Origin: Pteria penguin
Lineage: Eukaryota > Mollusca > Bivalvia > Pterioida > Pteriidae
Reading direction: 5' to 3'
NCBI GenBank assembly: GCA_035048485.1
Contig: CM068592.1
Location: forward strand, 43,021,133 to 43,085,132
DNA length: 64,000 nucleotides
Under the pieces are notes generated by a model. The model saw only the letters and a program-made list of their open reading frames with translations, made no database searches and had not been told where the DNA came from. Every line of letters starts with the position of its first letter. Within the stretch, counting starts at the first letter, position 1. Positions 1-11,221 of the stretch are shown here, in pieces. Both the position numbers and the translations under genes were made by a program.

Positions 1-2
1 GT

Positions 3-140
3 CTCAATGTAATGAGGCATTTACATCACGATCAAAGACAGCTGAGAAGTCTACGCTTAATTGAAAAAGGATGCTATCGCGATTTTCTGGAAGAACCTGC
101 AGTGAGACGAGGTGCAGCGGAGGAGTTAACATTCTGGTAA
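3..140 (+). CDS. Probable 3' terminal exon of an unidentified gene (partial)
   Basis: An open frame enters from the left edge and runs 45 codons to a TAA at 138-140. The product is rich in Arg, Leu and Glu (for example RLIEKGCYRDFLEEP) and ends EELTFW. Its composition is unlike the AT-rich background, and AATAAA motifs follow at 274 and 361, as expected for a last exon with a 3' UTR. I do not recognise the protein family. The acceptor and all earlier exons are outside the window. A chance open frame is possible at this length. Confidence 0.4.
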   Translation, partial: LNVMRHLHHDQRQLRSLRLIEKGCYRDFLEEPAVRRGAAEELTFW

Positions 141-273
141 CCAGCCATATCCGGCGCGATATCACAAGTGTGTTTGTGAGCTAGTTTAATTAGTGGTTAC
201 ATTTAACAGTCTAACAGTAGTCAAAATCAGTAAAAGATCTTAATAATGTAGCATCGCATTAGTAGGTTACTTC

Positions 274-374
274 AATAAACGACGAAACTGCACTCAGAGC
301 AGTATTTTGCACCCAGAGCAGTGTTTTACATTTTGGGTCGGATGAGTCAGATATGCACATAATAAAGTAATAAA
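274..374 (+). promoter_or_regulatory. Candidate polyadenylation signals
   Basis: AATAAA occurs at 274-279, 361-366 and 369-374, which is 130-230 nt after the stop codon at 138. They are plausible 3'-end signals for the partial gene at the left edge. Confidence 0.3.
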
Positions 375-379
375 GTGAA

Positions 380-1385
380 ACTACTTTACGCAATTCGATA
401 ATCGTTAATTTGAATTGTCTAATTACATCTGCCAAACAGGTAGAGGAAAATTAATTGTCTCTCGTAATGTTCCATAGAAATTTTGAGTACAAGGTACAGG
501 AACTAGACTGTTAGTCACTTCAATGGACCGTCTTAAGTCGGTTATACAGTTGCCGTATAACTCTGTCTATAGAATATTTTAATGATGTCATTTACTACTT
601 ACTTTGCACTAAGATGTTGGCTGTCTAAAACAGATGTATAGTAAATGTTATACTTTTTTCAATGTTTAGTACCTTGATCCAAATCTTTTTTCTTCTTGTG
701 TCTGTTTTAGTATTAGGATTGTCAGGTAGAACATGATCGTCATTTTATATCAATTCAGACTCCTTGACAAGCCACCTTAACATCTGGTTTTTGCTTTTGC
801 ATTTGCCACGTGGGGTGTTCAGTACCGCATTCATAATATTGACATTTCATTTTTGATATAAAATTTGTTTTTATGTTCCCGATAGTTAAGTATTTTCTCA
901 ATTTCTATACGTGACTATCTTACCTAAAACAGGTATGTGTATATAAATTGAAATTTTACTTTTGATGGCGCACTTTACTTTTAAGATCGTTTATGCTTCA
1001 TAAAGAAATGTATGATGTACTTCATTACATCTGTTTACTTTCTTTTTTTGCCATCCTTTATGTGACATAACATATACCATATTAATTGATAATTGTCAGA
1101 AATGATTTTGAAAACCTTATTGTTTATAATTATTAAATACAAAATAACTACACACAATGCATTTTCCTAGACAAATGGGACAATATCCTCCTGATAAAAT
1201 TTAACATGGATGTGTTTTGCCTCAGACATGTACAATTCACAGTCCTAAATAATTAGAATTTATTTCATTCTTTATTTTCTTATGAGTTTTTGATGTTACG
1301 ATTATTTCTCTTTCAGTGTTGATTTTTACGTACTTATACTTACGCTGGCACATATTTCGACGATTTTCAACCTCATCCAAATGAC
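380..1385. other. AT-rich intergenic stretch, nothing identified
   Basis: No long open frame, recognised repeat or RNA gene is seen here. A pyrimidine-rich acceptor-like site at about 1300-1315 leads into the 60-bp minisatellite but does not open a usable plus-strand frame. Confidence 0.4.
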
Positions 1386-1389
1386 AGGA

Positions 1390-1696
1390 CATCATTGAGA
1401 CGCAGGGAGAACTAGAGTCGTCGATGTTTCCACCGCGAGCTGAGTACGACATCAATGAGACGTAGGGAGAACTAGAATCGTCGATCTTTCCACCGCGAGC
1501 TGAGTACATAATCAATGAGACGCAGGGAGGACTAGAATCGTCGATGTTTCCACCGCGAGCTGAGTACGTAATCAATGAGACGCAGGGAGAACTAGAATCG
1601 TCGATCTTTCCACCGCGAGCTGAGTACGTAATCAATGAGACGCAGGGAGAACTAGAATCGTCGATCTTTCCACCGCGAGCTGAGTACGACATCAAC
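1390..1696. repeat. 60-bp minisatellite, about 5 copies
   Basis: Units of exactly 60 bp begin at about 1390, 1450, 1510, 1570 and 1630 and differ by only a few bases. Each contains CCACCGCGAGCTGAGTAC. Because 60 is a multiple of 3, the array is open in a minus-strand frame (1237-1779) as a 20-residue repeat containing YSARGG. On the plus strand unit 2 has a TAG and a TGA lies in frame just upstream at 1382. I treat the open frame as a by-product of the period, though a repetitive protein cannot be excluded. Confidence 0.85.
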
Positions 1697-1804
1697 TCAG
1701 CAACCTCAACCCCGAGTTTGAAGGTACATAATATTGCATTGTATTTCAATGTAGCTGTTATCAAAGGATTTTGTTTCAAGGCTTATTTCTAAGTGATTTA
1801 TCCC

Positions 1805-2214
1805 ACCCACGACATCATAACAATCTCCGACATTATCGAAGATACAACATAACAATCTCCGACATTATCAGAGATACAACATAACACTTAGACATTGTTG
1901 AAGATGCATCATAACACTCTACGACATTATCGAAGATACAACATAACACTCTACGACATTATCGGAGATACACCATAACACTCTACGACATTATTGAAGA
2001 TACAACATAGCACTCTACGATGTTATTGAAGATACAACATAGCACTCTACGATGTTATTGAAGATACAACTTAACACTCCACGACATTATCGGAGATACA
2101 CCATAACACTCTACCACATTATCGAAGATACAACATAGCACTCTACGATGTTATTGAAGATAGTACACAACACTCTACAAGATTATCGGAGATACATCAT
2201 ATCACACTCCAACA
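1805..2214 (+). repeat. 32-bp satellite array, left half
   Basis: Tandem units of about 32 bp, core ACATTATCGGAGATACA followed by a CATAACACTCTACG-type segment, with substitutions and some length variation. The same array in the same orientation resumes at 5405, so the 3.2-kb element between them appears to have inserted into one array. Confidence 0.85.
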
Positions 2215-2566
2215 TTAGTAGTATTATAATGTCCCCCCATAAACCTCATCCTATACAAATGCATGGGTTGCACACCTGTGGTGCTTGCGGTGCATGTGGT
2301 ACACATATGCTTGTCAGGTTTTATTGTTACAGGTGCACCCATAACAATAAACCTACACATATAACAATAAAACCTGTCTATCATATGTATCACATTTGGA
2401 TATTTTATTGATATTTGTATGTTTTATTGCTATTAGCGCATAGAATGTGATTTAGACAGCACAGTTGGTGTTTATTGATACCTTTATTACAATCTGTGCT
2501 GGTTTCAACAAACTGTGGTTGGGTGTATTAACACTTTTTATTGTTATAAGCATGTGCTCTGAATGT
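2215..2566 (+). repeat. Left terminal inverted repeat
   Basis: Pairs with 5047-5404 read in reverse complement. It carries several CAATAAAA motifs and a hairpin-forming block around 2318-2378. Confidence 0.8.
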
Positions 2567-2615
2567 GATTGAGGCAGCACTGGTGGTGGGGGTCATTGGG
2601 GGTGGTTGTGACATG

Positions 2616-2835
2616 CCACAGGTCATGTACAGGTGGCATTAATAGTTCTTTTGTCATTTTTATTCTTATGCCTAGTGTTTTATGATTTTGCAACTGATGA
2701 CCTTCGAATGCGGATACACAAGAAATGGACTTTCAAATTAATAGCCTGATAAAAATGACTTGAATTAAGAAAGTTATATGACAACGTAAAACACTGCTAA
2801 TAACAAGCGATCTGTATAAAAACAAATACTGACAC
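2616..2835 (+). repeat. Internal direct repeat, copy 1
   Basis: About 220 bp starting at GGTCATGTACAGGTGGCATT is repeated with few changes at 3428-3655 in the same orientation, inside the inverted-repeat element. Confidence 0.75.
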
Positions 2836-2919
2836 ATACTGACGCATATACACAGTTATCGATATTTCCATTTTCAATAAATCAGCAATGATGCATATTC
2901 AAATTACATACTTTCTATG

Positions 2920-3400
2920 AGCTAATTGTTTTATCTCGTTTTTGCATGAAATGTGTACAGAAAGTACAATGCGTTTTAGAGATCATTTTCTATAATCGTT
3001 TTGTGTCGTTGTGCATGAAATGTGCTGTGAATGTGTACATAAAGTGCAATGTGCTTGAAAGGTGCAACGAGTCTGCAGTCTATGGGCTAATTGTTTTATC
3101 TCGTTTTGCATGAATTGTGTACAGAAAGTACAATACGTTTTAGAAATTATTTTCTATGGTTGTTTTGTGTCGTTGTGCACGAAATGTGCTTCTTCAGATG
3201 TGAACAGAAAGAGTAATGTGCGTGAAAGGATATTTTATATCACCGTTTTGTGTTGTTGTGCAGGAAATGTGCTTCGAATGTGTACATAAATTGCAATGTG
3301 CTTGAAAGGTGCAACGAATCTGCAGTCTATGGGCTAATTGTTTTATCTCGTTTTGAATGGAATGTTCTTTTAATGTGCACAGAGAGTACAATGCGTTTTA
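2920..3400 (+). repeat. Complex internal tandem repeat
   Basis: Blocks containing CTAATTGTTTTATCTCGTTT, followed by TGTACAGAAAGTACAATRCG and TTTGTGTCGTTGTGCA, recur about three times. Open frames over this stretch (for example 3250-3564) are shadows of the repeat. Confidence 0.6.
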
Positions 3401-3427
3401 GAAATTACTGTGATGGAGTGAGATCAG

Positions 3428-3655
3428 GTGCTATAGGTCATGTACAGGTGACATTGATAGTTCTTTTGTCATCTTTATTCTTATGCCTAGTGTTTTATGA
3501 TTTTGCAACTGATGACCCTCAAATGCGGATACACAAGAAATGGACTTTCAAATTAATAGCCTAATAAAAATGACTTGAACTAAGAAAGTTATATGACTTA
3601 AAGTAAAACACTGCCAATAACAAGCGATCTGCATAAAAACAAATACTGACACATA
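3428..3655 (+). repeat. Internal direct repeat, copy 2
   Basis: Second copy of the block at 2616-2835. Confidence 0.75.
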
Positions 3656-4056
3656 ATAAAGACCATTTCCACGTTTTTTTTTTATTTTTTTTTTTGGTAA
3701 ACTGAATTTCTAAATGTATATCTTCTTATATCCTTTCTTGCGATGTGGGGTATACCATCAAATATATTCATCTTCATTTTTCTGCACAGTATGTACCGTA
3801 TTACACAGTTTCACAATCTACTAACAGAAACATCCATAAAACAGTTTGATGCTGTTTGTTTCAGGTATACTCAAGAAATGAATCTCAAATTTAGGAAGGG
3901 ACATGTTGTTCAGCAGTTAGAATCCGAAAAAAACATTTCAATTTTTTCTTTTCAAACTTCTTTATTCATAACATAAGTTATCAATTTTCTTGACATCGCC
4001 CTGTTCTTTTGAGAAAAACCAAAACACACTTTATAGTAAGAATAAGGGAAAGCAAT

Positions 4057-4218
4057 TCAATTTTCATCTGCATTCTCCACTGCTGGCACTGTATACTCGT
4101 CAAGAATTTTGTCTATCAAATAATTTCTTTTCTTCACAGCATAATGAAGTGATTCTTCATATCCGTAGTCCTCTTCATCACGCAAACGTTTTGTTGTTTT
4201 CATAATGATATCATCATT

Positions 4219-4262
<44 letters not shown>

Positions 4263-4491
4263 TGTCGTCGTCGTCGTTTTCGTCGTCATCGTCCCCATCC
4301 TCCTCCTCATCGTCGTCCTCCTCATCATCGTCATCATCCTCATCGTCACTCTTTTCTTTTTCAACATCACTACTTCGTTGATCTTCCATTTCACTTTCCA
4401 CGTCATCTTCAGAAATTAAGATTTCGCTCGTTTTACTACTATTTTCATTTATATCCATGTTTGATAACTTATATCTGTATCGATAACTCAT
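4057..4491 (-). CDS. Acidic low-complexity protein, uncertain
   Basis: A 144-residue ATG-started frame inside the inverted-repeat element. Residues 1-42 are ordinary polar sequence (start MSYRYRYKLSNMD). Residues 43 to about 94 are almost all Asp/Glu and are encoded by a (TCA/TCG)n-type microsatellite at about 4206-4350. Residues 95-144 are again mixed and charged (KRLRDEEDYGYEESLHYAVK). The non-repetitive ends argue for real coding, while the microsatellite core and lack of homology argue against it. If real it could be an element-borne accessory protein. Function unknown. Confidence 0.3.
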
Positions 4492-5046
4492 TTTGGGATC
4501 TTTTCTTCAAATAAATGTTTCTGTATGCCTTTATAAAGTATATGGTCTAGCACCACTTACACCGAAGTGCGTCCATCAACAGCGTCTTCAATAATGACAC
4601 AATTGTTCATACTTAAACTGTGAAATTGAAGAAAAACACACAGTGTTGTTTTAGAAAGAAATATGTTTGTCAAATAGTTTTTAATTGTGCTCAATGATGA
4701 AATGTGCAGTGCGGTGAAAACACATCATCTGATTAAACTTAAGAAATGCACAATGCTTGGTGTATAATTCAAATGTGCTAAGATTGTGCAATGTAATATA
4801 TATTGGGTAAGATATTGACCAAATGTGTTTGAAATGTGTACCACAATCGAACTTCTATAACACGAAGGTTTAGGGACCTACAAAACCACTTCCTTGAAAT
4901 AATGTGTTGCTATGTACCCAAAATGAATATGGTGATTGCATTAAAGACAACTAGCCTTTTATACTATAAGTTACCAACACACATCATGATATCGTGCACA
5001 TATACAACAATAAAATCATCAAAATATTACTCATACCTCAAACCGC

Positions 5047-5404
5047 ATGTATCACATTCAGATCACATGCTTATAATAAAAAAAAGGTGTTAATACACCC
5101 AACCACAGTTTGTTGAAACCAGCACATATTGTAATAAAAGTATCAATAAACACCAACAGTGCTGTCTAAATCACATTCTATGCGTTTATAGCAATAAAAC
5201 ATACAAATATCAATAAAATATCCAAATGTGATACACATGATAGACAGGTTTTATTGTTATAGGTGTAGGTTTTATTGTTATGGGTGCACCTGTAACAATA
5301 AAACCTGTCAATCATGTGTACCACATGCACCGCAAGCACCACAGGTGTGCAACCCATGCATTTGTATAGGATGAGGTTTATTGGGGACATTATAATACTA
5401 CTAA
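5047..5404 (-). repeat. Right terminal inverted repeat
   Basis: Reverse-complement partner of 2215-2566. It contains a 14-bp perfect inverted repeat (AGGTTTTATTGTTA with TAACAATAAAACCT) around 5264-5305. Confidence 0.8.
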
Positions 5405-5750
5405 CTTTATCGAGGATACACCATAACACTTTACGACATTATCGGAGGATACACCATAACACTTTACGACATTATTGAGGATACACCATAACACTTTACG
5501 ACATTATCGAGGATACACCATAACACTCTACGACATTATTGAGGATACAACATAACACTCTACGACATTATGGAACATACAACACAACACTCTACGGCAT
5601 AATCAAAGATTCGCCAGAACACTCTACGACGACCCACATTATCGATGATACAATATAGTACTCTGCGACATTATCGGAGATACAACATAACACTCTACGA
5701 CAATACCGGAGATCCAACATAACACTCTACGATGTTATTGAAGATACAGG
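5405..5750 (+). repeat. 32-bp satellite array, right half
   Basis: Continuation of the 1805-2214 array in the same orientation, with variants such as CGAGGATACACCATAACACT. It ends near 5750, just before the 3' end of the first EF-hand gene. Confidence 0.85.
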
Positions 5751-5813
5751 AACTATTTGATACTGCATAACTCGTGACATAAAATAACTAACATTAAATC
5801 TATAATGAAATAA

Positions 5814-5819
5814 TTTATT
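5814..5819 (-). promoter_or_regulatory. Candidate polyadenylation signal of the first EF-hand gene
   Basis: AATAAA on the minus strand, about 160 nt past the stop codon at 5980-5982. Confidence 0.45.
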
Positions 5820-5979
5820 CATAATAACTTTAGTGTAGCAGATAGGACATACATTTCATATCATGAAATCATTTGTTATAGACGTAATAAATGAAGATGA
5901 AATGTGTTTTGGATTTCAGATGTGGACTCATGGATTGCGGCAGTTTTTTCTCCTCAGTTCACTACACTACAGTTCTTTT

Positions 5980-8494
5980 TCACGAACATCCAGTTATATT
6001 GCCTCGTATAGCGATGAACTCTTTCTCACTGATTTTACCGTCTGTAAAAAAACGTGAATGTCATGAGTAATCATATGACTATAAAAAGTCGTATGTCAAA
6101 AACTTAGTAATTATCATTATTAAATCGGGAAAGCACGGTTCACAAGTTTCTCCTATAAAATGGAATAACAGATACCGTGTAATTGTAATAACAACATAGA
6201 CCTTATTTGTATAGTCGTATAAACATTGGTTTAGAACTAGGTGAGGTCATATACCAGCCTCAGTGACACTGTTAGCCTCCCGCCTATATTATGATCCATG
6301 GTGTATATGTTTTAGTATGTTTTAAGTTAGATTCCTTCAATTTAACTGGTTGAATAACACTCGGGTTTTGCAATGATATCAGTAGGACAGTGACATTCTA
6401 TAAAAATGACACATGCGCGAAATTTGTGCTCACTTTGATTATTGATATGTAAATGTGCCGGCCGCATACTTTTGTCCTTGACAACCTTTTTGCGGTGATT
6501 TATTCTCTTAATTTGTTACAGTGCTATATTAGAGAGGTTTAGATACATTACGTGTGTGTGTACTTGTGGCACACAAGTTAGACAATTTTACTCTGTTTGG
6601 AAAGTGAACGTGTACGAGTGTAGTACGTGTGCGTGTAAATAGGTTGAAACAGTGGTCAGATTAAATGCAGCATTTGATATATCCAAATTTTCATTTCCTT
6701 AGAATAATGCAATGATCAAGAACTTGATTTATATGTTTAAAAAAAACCCCAAAAAACCAAAAACCAAAAAAAAAAAAAAACCAAAAACACAAAAAAACCC
6801 CCTAAAACAAACAAACACAAACAACCCCCCCCAAAAAAACAACAACAACAACAACAAAAATAACAACAACAAACAAACAAACAAAACAAAAAAGAAAACA
6901 AAAACAAAAATAAATAATAATGATAATTTTCAAAAACTACAGATATTCCCCATGAGATTTACTATCAATTCCACATGTGTTTACGTACAGACGAATCTCA
7001 CAGATTAGCTATTACAAATACACACTTAATGATGACGTCATGTGCATTTAACTTTGGGATTTCCTTTCTACGCATACACATAGGTTTTTTGAGACCTCAT
7101 CCCATATCTAAAGTGTTTGATATTCTCAAGGCGAGATTTCGTATAATAAAAACAAATATTACATTTTTACGGGGCAACATGTCATTTTGTCAACCAGATG
7201 AAGCATTTTCAAGCACGGCAAAACTTCGTGTATACAAAATATCACTCACCAAGTAAAAATTAAAGTAATTATTTATATTGTATCTTTTGCACATCATACC
7301 TATAAATTTGTTAACATAGTTTGTACATATATGAAATACCTTTGTTGCTGTCAGAATCTAGGAAAAACTTCTTTGCCCACACAATGTCTCCAAATATATC
7401 TTTTATCTCATCAAAAGAGATCCATTTGTCCCTATTTTCGTCGTAGCTCTTGAAATGACACGGGTTTAATTTCAGTTCGATGCTATATTGACCATGTGTC
7501 TGTAAGAAAAAGTAATTTTTTAACCTATTAACATACGGGATTATGTGAACAATGAAGAAGTACCGAAGAGTGATTATAAACGTAATTAAAATCAATAGAC
7601 GAACAATTGCAAAATGTGACACATGTGCTTTATAGTGATATGTCAGTGTTTCATACACAACTTTTATAAAAAATATATTTTCATAGTGTTATGAACACCT
7701 GCGATCAGACCAATCGTCCGTTATCAGGTAGACAGAGTTATTCCCTTAAAAAGTCATAATTTTTGTTGTGGTTGTTGTTGGTGTCGTTACTCGTTAGCAT
7801 AGGACAATGTTCCTGTTATCCAGTAATTAATTAAAGGGGATATATACATGTATTAAACTAGTGCACCATGCGGGCATTTCGACCACCTATATATGTCTGT
7901 TTAGTGATACGCAAGGCCTAAACTGAAGGTATGTTATCACTTCATCTGACCATTACCACAGCAACCATGTGTTGTGAGTATATATTTCCTTACTTCATAT
8001 ATGCAATACATAGAACAAATTTTAGTTTATCTTTACCTCAATGTCTCTCTTTCGCCTAAAGCGGAAAATAATTTTGCCTTGTATTCCCCAACTGCCACCT
8101 GACCCTACTGACGGTGATAATTCAAATGACCATCGATTTTGAGCGGAAACATCACTGGCGATACACATCAGTACTATGAGGCACGGGAATATTACCGAAT
8201 TCTGGAAACAAGAGACCAGTAAGGTTTTTGTCTCTCTTTCAAAGATTTGCATTAAGTGTTAATAAATTTTCTTCCCTAGAGGTAAATAGATTTTTACATA
8301 CTGAATTTTAAGATAGTGCGTAAGATGAATATTTAATATATGGATATGCAAAATATTTATTCTGAAACATTTTTCGTACTCTGATAACATATATTCATAA
8401 AAACATTGGATGGTAATTTATGAATCTGCGAATATCAAGGATAAATCATATTAGTTATGTATCTATGCTGACTCCTTGGAGAAAAACTCACCAT
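5980..8494 (-). CDS. Secreted EF-hand protein with furin-type site, paralogue 1
   Basis: Four exons on the minus strand: 8492-8494 (ATG only, donor GTGAGT), 8037-8201, 7340-7499 and 5980-6041. All introns are GT-AG and the phases fit, giving 129 residues. Residues 1-22 form a signal peptide (core FPCLIVLMCIA, likely cleaved after DVSA). Next comes a Trp/Gly-rich segment ending FRFRRKRD, where RRKR is a furin consensus. The EF-hand pair follows: loop 1 DENRDKWISFDE (Lys replaces the usual Gly at position 6) and loop 2 DSNKDGKISEKE, a good canonical loop split by the last intron. The C-terminus is GNITGCS. The expected role is secreted or vesicular calcium binding, possibly with release of the N-terminal peptide. 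I cannot name the family. The second copy at 15834-20203 supports the model exon by exon. Confidence 0.8.
6060..7335. other. Intron 3 of EF-hand paralogue 1, with A-rich low complexity
   Basis: 6736-6930 is a simple A/C-rich tract (AAACCCC-, CAACAA- and AAACAA-type) whose open frames are meaningless. Nothing else coding is seen between exons 3 and 4. Confidence 0.6.
7855..7930 (-). repeat. Family C repeat remnant
   Basis: Contains GTGCACCATGCGGGCATTTC and TAGTGATACG, a diverged head of dispersed family C, in intron 2 of the first EF-hand gene. Confidence 0.45.
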
Positions 8495-8535
8495 TTCAAC
8501 TGTGTTTTGTATAACTTAGAATTATATTCACCGAA

Positions 8536-8543
8536 TATTTATA
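8536..8543 (-). promoter_or_regulatory. TATA-like box upstream of paralogue 1
   Basis: TATAAATA on the minus strand, about 45 nt upstream of the start codon at 8494. The spacing would allow a very short 5' UTR. Position and motif only. Confidence 0.35.
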
Positions 8544-8549
8544 CAAATA

Positions 8550-9920
8550 GATACAGGATGTAAACTTGTGACGTTAGATGTATTGCCGTTGTTTTCTGTA
8601 TTTTATCGACCAATCAAATTTCTCAAAAATTTATATTTAATGCACTATCCTGTAAAACCTGAAAATAGGTAAAGCGAAAATTAATTTAAAGCATTTGTCG
8701 ATGGTTGAGTTTGATTGATCTATGTGAAATATTATTACCTTGTTTTGAATATTCTTTGTGAAACGCAGTCAACGTCATAAACCAATACGATTTACCTTTA
8801 TGTGCCGATCCGGGGCGTAGGGTTCTTATCATTCATACGTCAGTATAACGACAATATATGCGTCGCCATCGGTAATATGTTTGTTTGTTTGTTTTACGCA
8901 AAAATAATTGCGCATATCTGGTGGTGGCAACGGCGTTATGTATTGCTTCCTAATTTTGTACACCGAAGAATCAGGGATTTTTTACGTGGCAACTATATCA
9001 TAACACGCAACCACGGTTTATAATGTTTCGTCCGAATGACCAAAAGTGGGAGGTGGGGGGGGGGGGGGGGTATTAGAAAATGATACTTTATCTTGTAAAA
9101 TACGAACGAACTGCAAGTTTCTAACCTGGGTCTTCAAATTAAAGTCGGATGAGAGATACAACTGGAGCCACCTACCCCATCCTCTCCTTGCCATCTGCAA
9201 CAATATTATCGTAGTACGATTTAAGCATATAATGTGATGCCATATGTATTAACACTTTATTCTAATTGTTTCTTTTATATATTTATACTTCTATGCTCTC
9301 CGTACACGTGATGACTTTTCTCCTACAGCTGAGTAATTAGTCTATTCTCTTTTCCTTGTTTTTTCATTCGTTCTTTCTGTTTTCTTTCTTTCCTTCCATT
9401 TTTCTTTCCTTCACTCTTTCTTTCTTTTATAATCTTAATTCTTTTATTTTATAAAACTTCATTTTTATTGTAGGAATGCTTTACTGTTTTTACCCACAAA
9501 TTATAGAAACAGGATGAAATATATTGAATGTACAGCTTGACATTATAATATATACTATTATTAACAAATAGATGTTTATGTATGTGTTTGTTTACATTGT
9601 CTTAGTTTTAGTGCCACGCCAAGATTATTATATTTACATAGTGATAAAATATATTACGTCCACCGTAATGTTACTGCTCGGTGTTATATATCTAGAATCA
9701 ATATATTACGTCTACCGTAATGTTACTCCTCGGTGCCAAGTTACATGTTGATATCAAGAATAAATGTATTAGTTATGAAGCAATTTATATTCATAGTATA
9801 TGATTATACTTTATTCATTCTCTGATATTGACTCCTTTTTTCCTTTGTCATGTTTATATGCTATACGAAAGTTTATATACCTTTAATACATATTCAGTTT
9901 TAAATTCAAAGTATAAAGAT
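8550..9920. other. Upstream flank of EF-hand paralogue 1, no gene identified
   Basis: Holds a poly-G run at 9055-9070, C/T-rich low complexity at 9345-9425 and a short near-duplicate (AATATATTACGTC.ACCGTAATGTTACT at about 9646 and 9700). No coding support. Confidence 0.4.
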
Positions 9921-10820
9921 ATATGTAATGACGTGTGCATGTAACCCATGATATATGTAATGACGTGTGCATGTAACCCATGATATATGTAATGATGTGT
10001 GCATGTAACCCATGATATATGTAATGACGTGTGCATGTAACCCATGATATATGTAATGATGTGTGCATGTAACCCATGATATATGTAATGACGTGTGCAT
10101 GTAACCCATGATATATGTAATGACGTGTGCATGTAACCCATGATATATGTAATGACGTGTGCATGTAACCCATGATATATGTAATGACGTGTGCATGTAA
10201 CCCATGATATATGTAATGACGTGTGCATGTAACCCATGATATATGTAATGACGTGTGCATGTAACCCATGATATATGTAATGACGTGTGCATGTAACCCA
10301 TGATATATGTAATGACGTGTGCATGTAACCCATGATATATGGAATGACGTGTGCATGTAACCCATGATATATGGAATGACGTGTGCATGTAACCCATGAT
10401 ATATGTAATGACGTGTGCATGTAACCCATGATATATGTAATGACGTATGCATGTAACCCATGATATATGTAATGACGTGTGCATGTAACCCATGATATAT
10501 GTAATGACGTGTGCATGTAACCCATGATATATGTAATGACGTGTGCATGTAACCCATGATATATGTAATGACGTGTGCATGTAACCCATGATATATGTAT
10601 TGACGTGTGCATGTAACCCATGATATATGTAATGACGTGTGCATGTAACCCATGATATATGTAATGACGTGTGCATGTAACCCATGATATATGTAATGAC
10701 GTGTGCATGTAACCCATGATATATGTAATGACGTGTGCATGTAACCCATGATATATGTAATGACGTGTGCATGTAACCCATGATATATGTAATGATGTGT
10801 GCATGTAACCCATGATATAT
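9921..10820. repeat. 32-bp minisatellite with CRE-like motif, about 28 copies
   Basis: A highly homogeneous array of 32-bp units, core TAATGACGTGTGCATGTAAC plus CCATGATATATG. Variants are single substitutions (GATGTG, GGAATG, ACGTATG). As 32 is not a multiple of 3, the three minus-strand frames over it all repeat the same 32-residue cycle and are not genes. Each unit holds TGACGTG, a CRE/ATF half-site-like motif. It lies 1.4 kb upstream of the first EF-hand gene. There are no unique spacers, so it is not a CRISPR array. Confidence 0.95.
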
Positions 10821-11221
10821 TTTGCTACTGAAACACCAATACTATTGACTAATATATGAACTTAATTGAAAAAAATTATAAAGGAAACTGATAATATTCT
10901 TTGTAGTGTTTAAATGAGTATGATTTTATAATTGCGTTTATCAGAAATCACTGTTTGACATGCTAACTTTCTTATTTGATTTTTAGTTCTTGTTAAACCG
11001 TCTGTATTGTGATAATGCAATCTATATCATTTTATGTCAACAGCGACGTCATTTTCGCGGATTTCTACTTGTTTATTGATATATGTGACTTCATACCTTG
11101 TTTGTTTAGTTACGCTTTCATACTCCAGCAATATGGACGTATTTTGATATTCTGTTTTCAATATTTCCCACTTGATAAAGGCCACGCAGCCGACAATTTG
11201 TGGACATTCGAGTGTTTTGTT

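Larger units (their letters stand above)
2215..5404. mobile_element. 3.2-kb terminal-inverted-repeat element inserted in a satellite
   Basis: Left end 2215-2566 and right end 5047-5404 are inverted copies of each other (about 355 bp) beginning TTAGTAGTATTATAATGTCC. Satellite units of the same orientation flank both ends. The flanking bases read ACA before the left end and CTTTA after the right end, so the duplication length cannot be fixed. The interior has direct repeats (2616-2835 with 3428-3655, and about 2920-3400) and an acidic open frame on the minus strand, but no recognisable transposase. I infer a non-autonomous DNA transposon; its superfamily is unknown. Confidence 0.75.

Noticed and set aside
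1237..1779. 180-codon minus-strand frame with 20-residue repeats
   Set aside because: Follows from a 60-bp minisatellite period. The plus strand is closed by stops and no supporting exon structure was found.
5863..6057. Plus-strand 64-codon frame
   Set aside because: Lies opposite the last exon of the first EF-hand gene, which has better splice and homology support.
9018..9039. Hammerhead half-site at TTTCGTCCGAATGACC (reverse GGACGAAA)
   Set aside because: No CUGANGA partner lies at a suitable distance.
9854..10813. Three overlapping minus-strand open frames of 288-319 codons
   Set aside because: They are the three phases of one 32-bp tandem repeat, and all give the same repeated peptide.
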